From positions 69,653,025-69,717,024 of the forward strand of contig NC_068938.1 of NCBI RefSeq assembly GCF_016801865.2: a stretch of 64,000 nucleotides of DNA, read 5' to 3'. Each line of letters begins with the position of its first letter. Position 1 is the first letter of the stretch. Below are positions 63,481-64,000 of the stretch, piece by piece. The DNA is from Culex pipiens pallens. Its lineage: Eukaryota; Arthropoda; Insecta; Diptera; Culicidae. The translations under genes and the position numbers were made by a program. Below the pieces are notes generated by a model. It was not told the DNA's origin, searched no databases, and worked only from the letters and a program-made list of their open reading frames with translations.

Positions 63481-64000
63481 TTATTGCACGTGGGAGGGGC
63501 TCACCGTGAGCGGCAAGGTTGTTGATCGATGAAGATTGTCGGCGAACCTCGGTAATTTCATCGGTGGTTATATTATGAACTAAAATGAACCAAACAAAAC
63601 AAACCCTTTGAAAATGTCAAAAACTGTCAAAAACAGAATTGGTTTTTGGGAAAAAAGCAACTGGTAAGAAATGAATTTCAAGCGGCAGCAGAAGCAGCGA
63701 AAACAATCAAGAAAAAAGGAAAGCCTTTAAAAACGAACCTTCTTCATATATTCTTTTTCATGCTGTTCGTAAATCTGTTTCACTAATTAAAATGACAAAA
63801 TTTGGGTTTTCCCTTGTTCAGAAGGTAATTTTGAGCCACTTTTTTTCTACAAAAATCTTTACTTATCTTGTTTTATGTTTTTTTAGTTTTTAGTATTTTT
63901 ATTTGGATTTTGCTTGTTCAGTTTATGTTTGTTTCCGATATTTTTTCTTTTTAGTATTTTTTCACCATTCTACCACTAATTTAACATTTTTTGCGCGTTT
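63481..64000. other. Downstream flank, no gene seen
   Basis: AT-rich sequence after the poly(A) signal; no ORF, repeat ends or RNA gene recognised. Confidence 0.5.

Overview
The window looks like nuclear DNA of an insect, most probably a culicine mosquito (Culex-like). That is an inference from AT-rich, intron-bearing DNA packed with short inverted-repeat transposons (MITEs), tRNA-derived SINEs and nested insertions, and from decayed copies of ordinary eukaryotic genes. Nothing looks bacterial or viral. Family assignments rest on target-site duplications (TSDs) and terminal inverted repeats (TIRs) read directly from the bases; no database was consulted.

The only well-supported protein gene is at the right end on the + strand. 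Two coding exons (61108-61329 and 61389-62408) encode a 413-residue, Ser-rich then Asn/Gln-rich protein I cannot name. Its 5' exon probably ends at 49665, where an ATG is followed directly by a splice donor. Splicing to 61108 would keep the frame and add one Met, giving an 11.4 kb first intron filled with repeats. A 3' UTR of about 1.1 kb ends near an AATAAA at 63453. A weaker second candidate is a 70-residue spliced gene at 34416-37048, lying inside what looks like a transposon.

Layout: 1-5.6 kb holds an Ac-like hAT remnant, a foldback MITE with two opposed tRNA-like modules, and a pogo-like element containing a SINE and another MITE. 5.6-9.1 kb holds a piggyBac-type MITE, a guanine-tract MITE and a SINE. 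11-14 kb holds a 988-bp foldback element nested in a GCCTTCCTC-family repeat. 16-27 kb holds hAT-like and TA-target MITEs and a second SINE copy. 29.1-31.3 kb is the most striking part: a hAT-type element (8-bp TSD) carrying intronless, broken copies of eEF1A and RRS1, itself nested in a second hAT-type element. 31.4-37.3 kb holds more elements and an octamer minisatellite. 44-46 kb holds foldback, hAT and piggyBac MITEs. 46.0-48.7 kb is one 2.7-kb octamer array. The long intron (49.7-61.1 kb) holds a P-element-like transposase pseudogene, a 675-bp SINE with a perfect 16-bp TSD, and an inverted repeat family joined to (TA)n tracts.

There is no operon or pathway here. The functional story is one gene in a transposon-dense region, with several transposons that have picked up host sequence or Pol III promoter-like modules.
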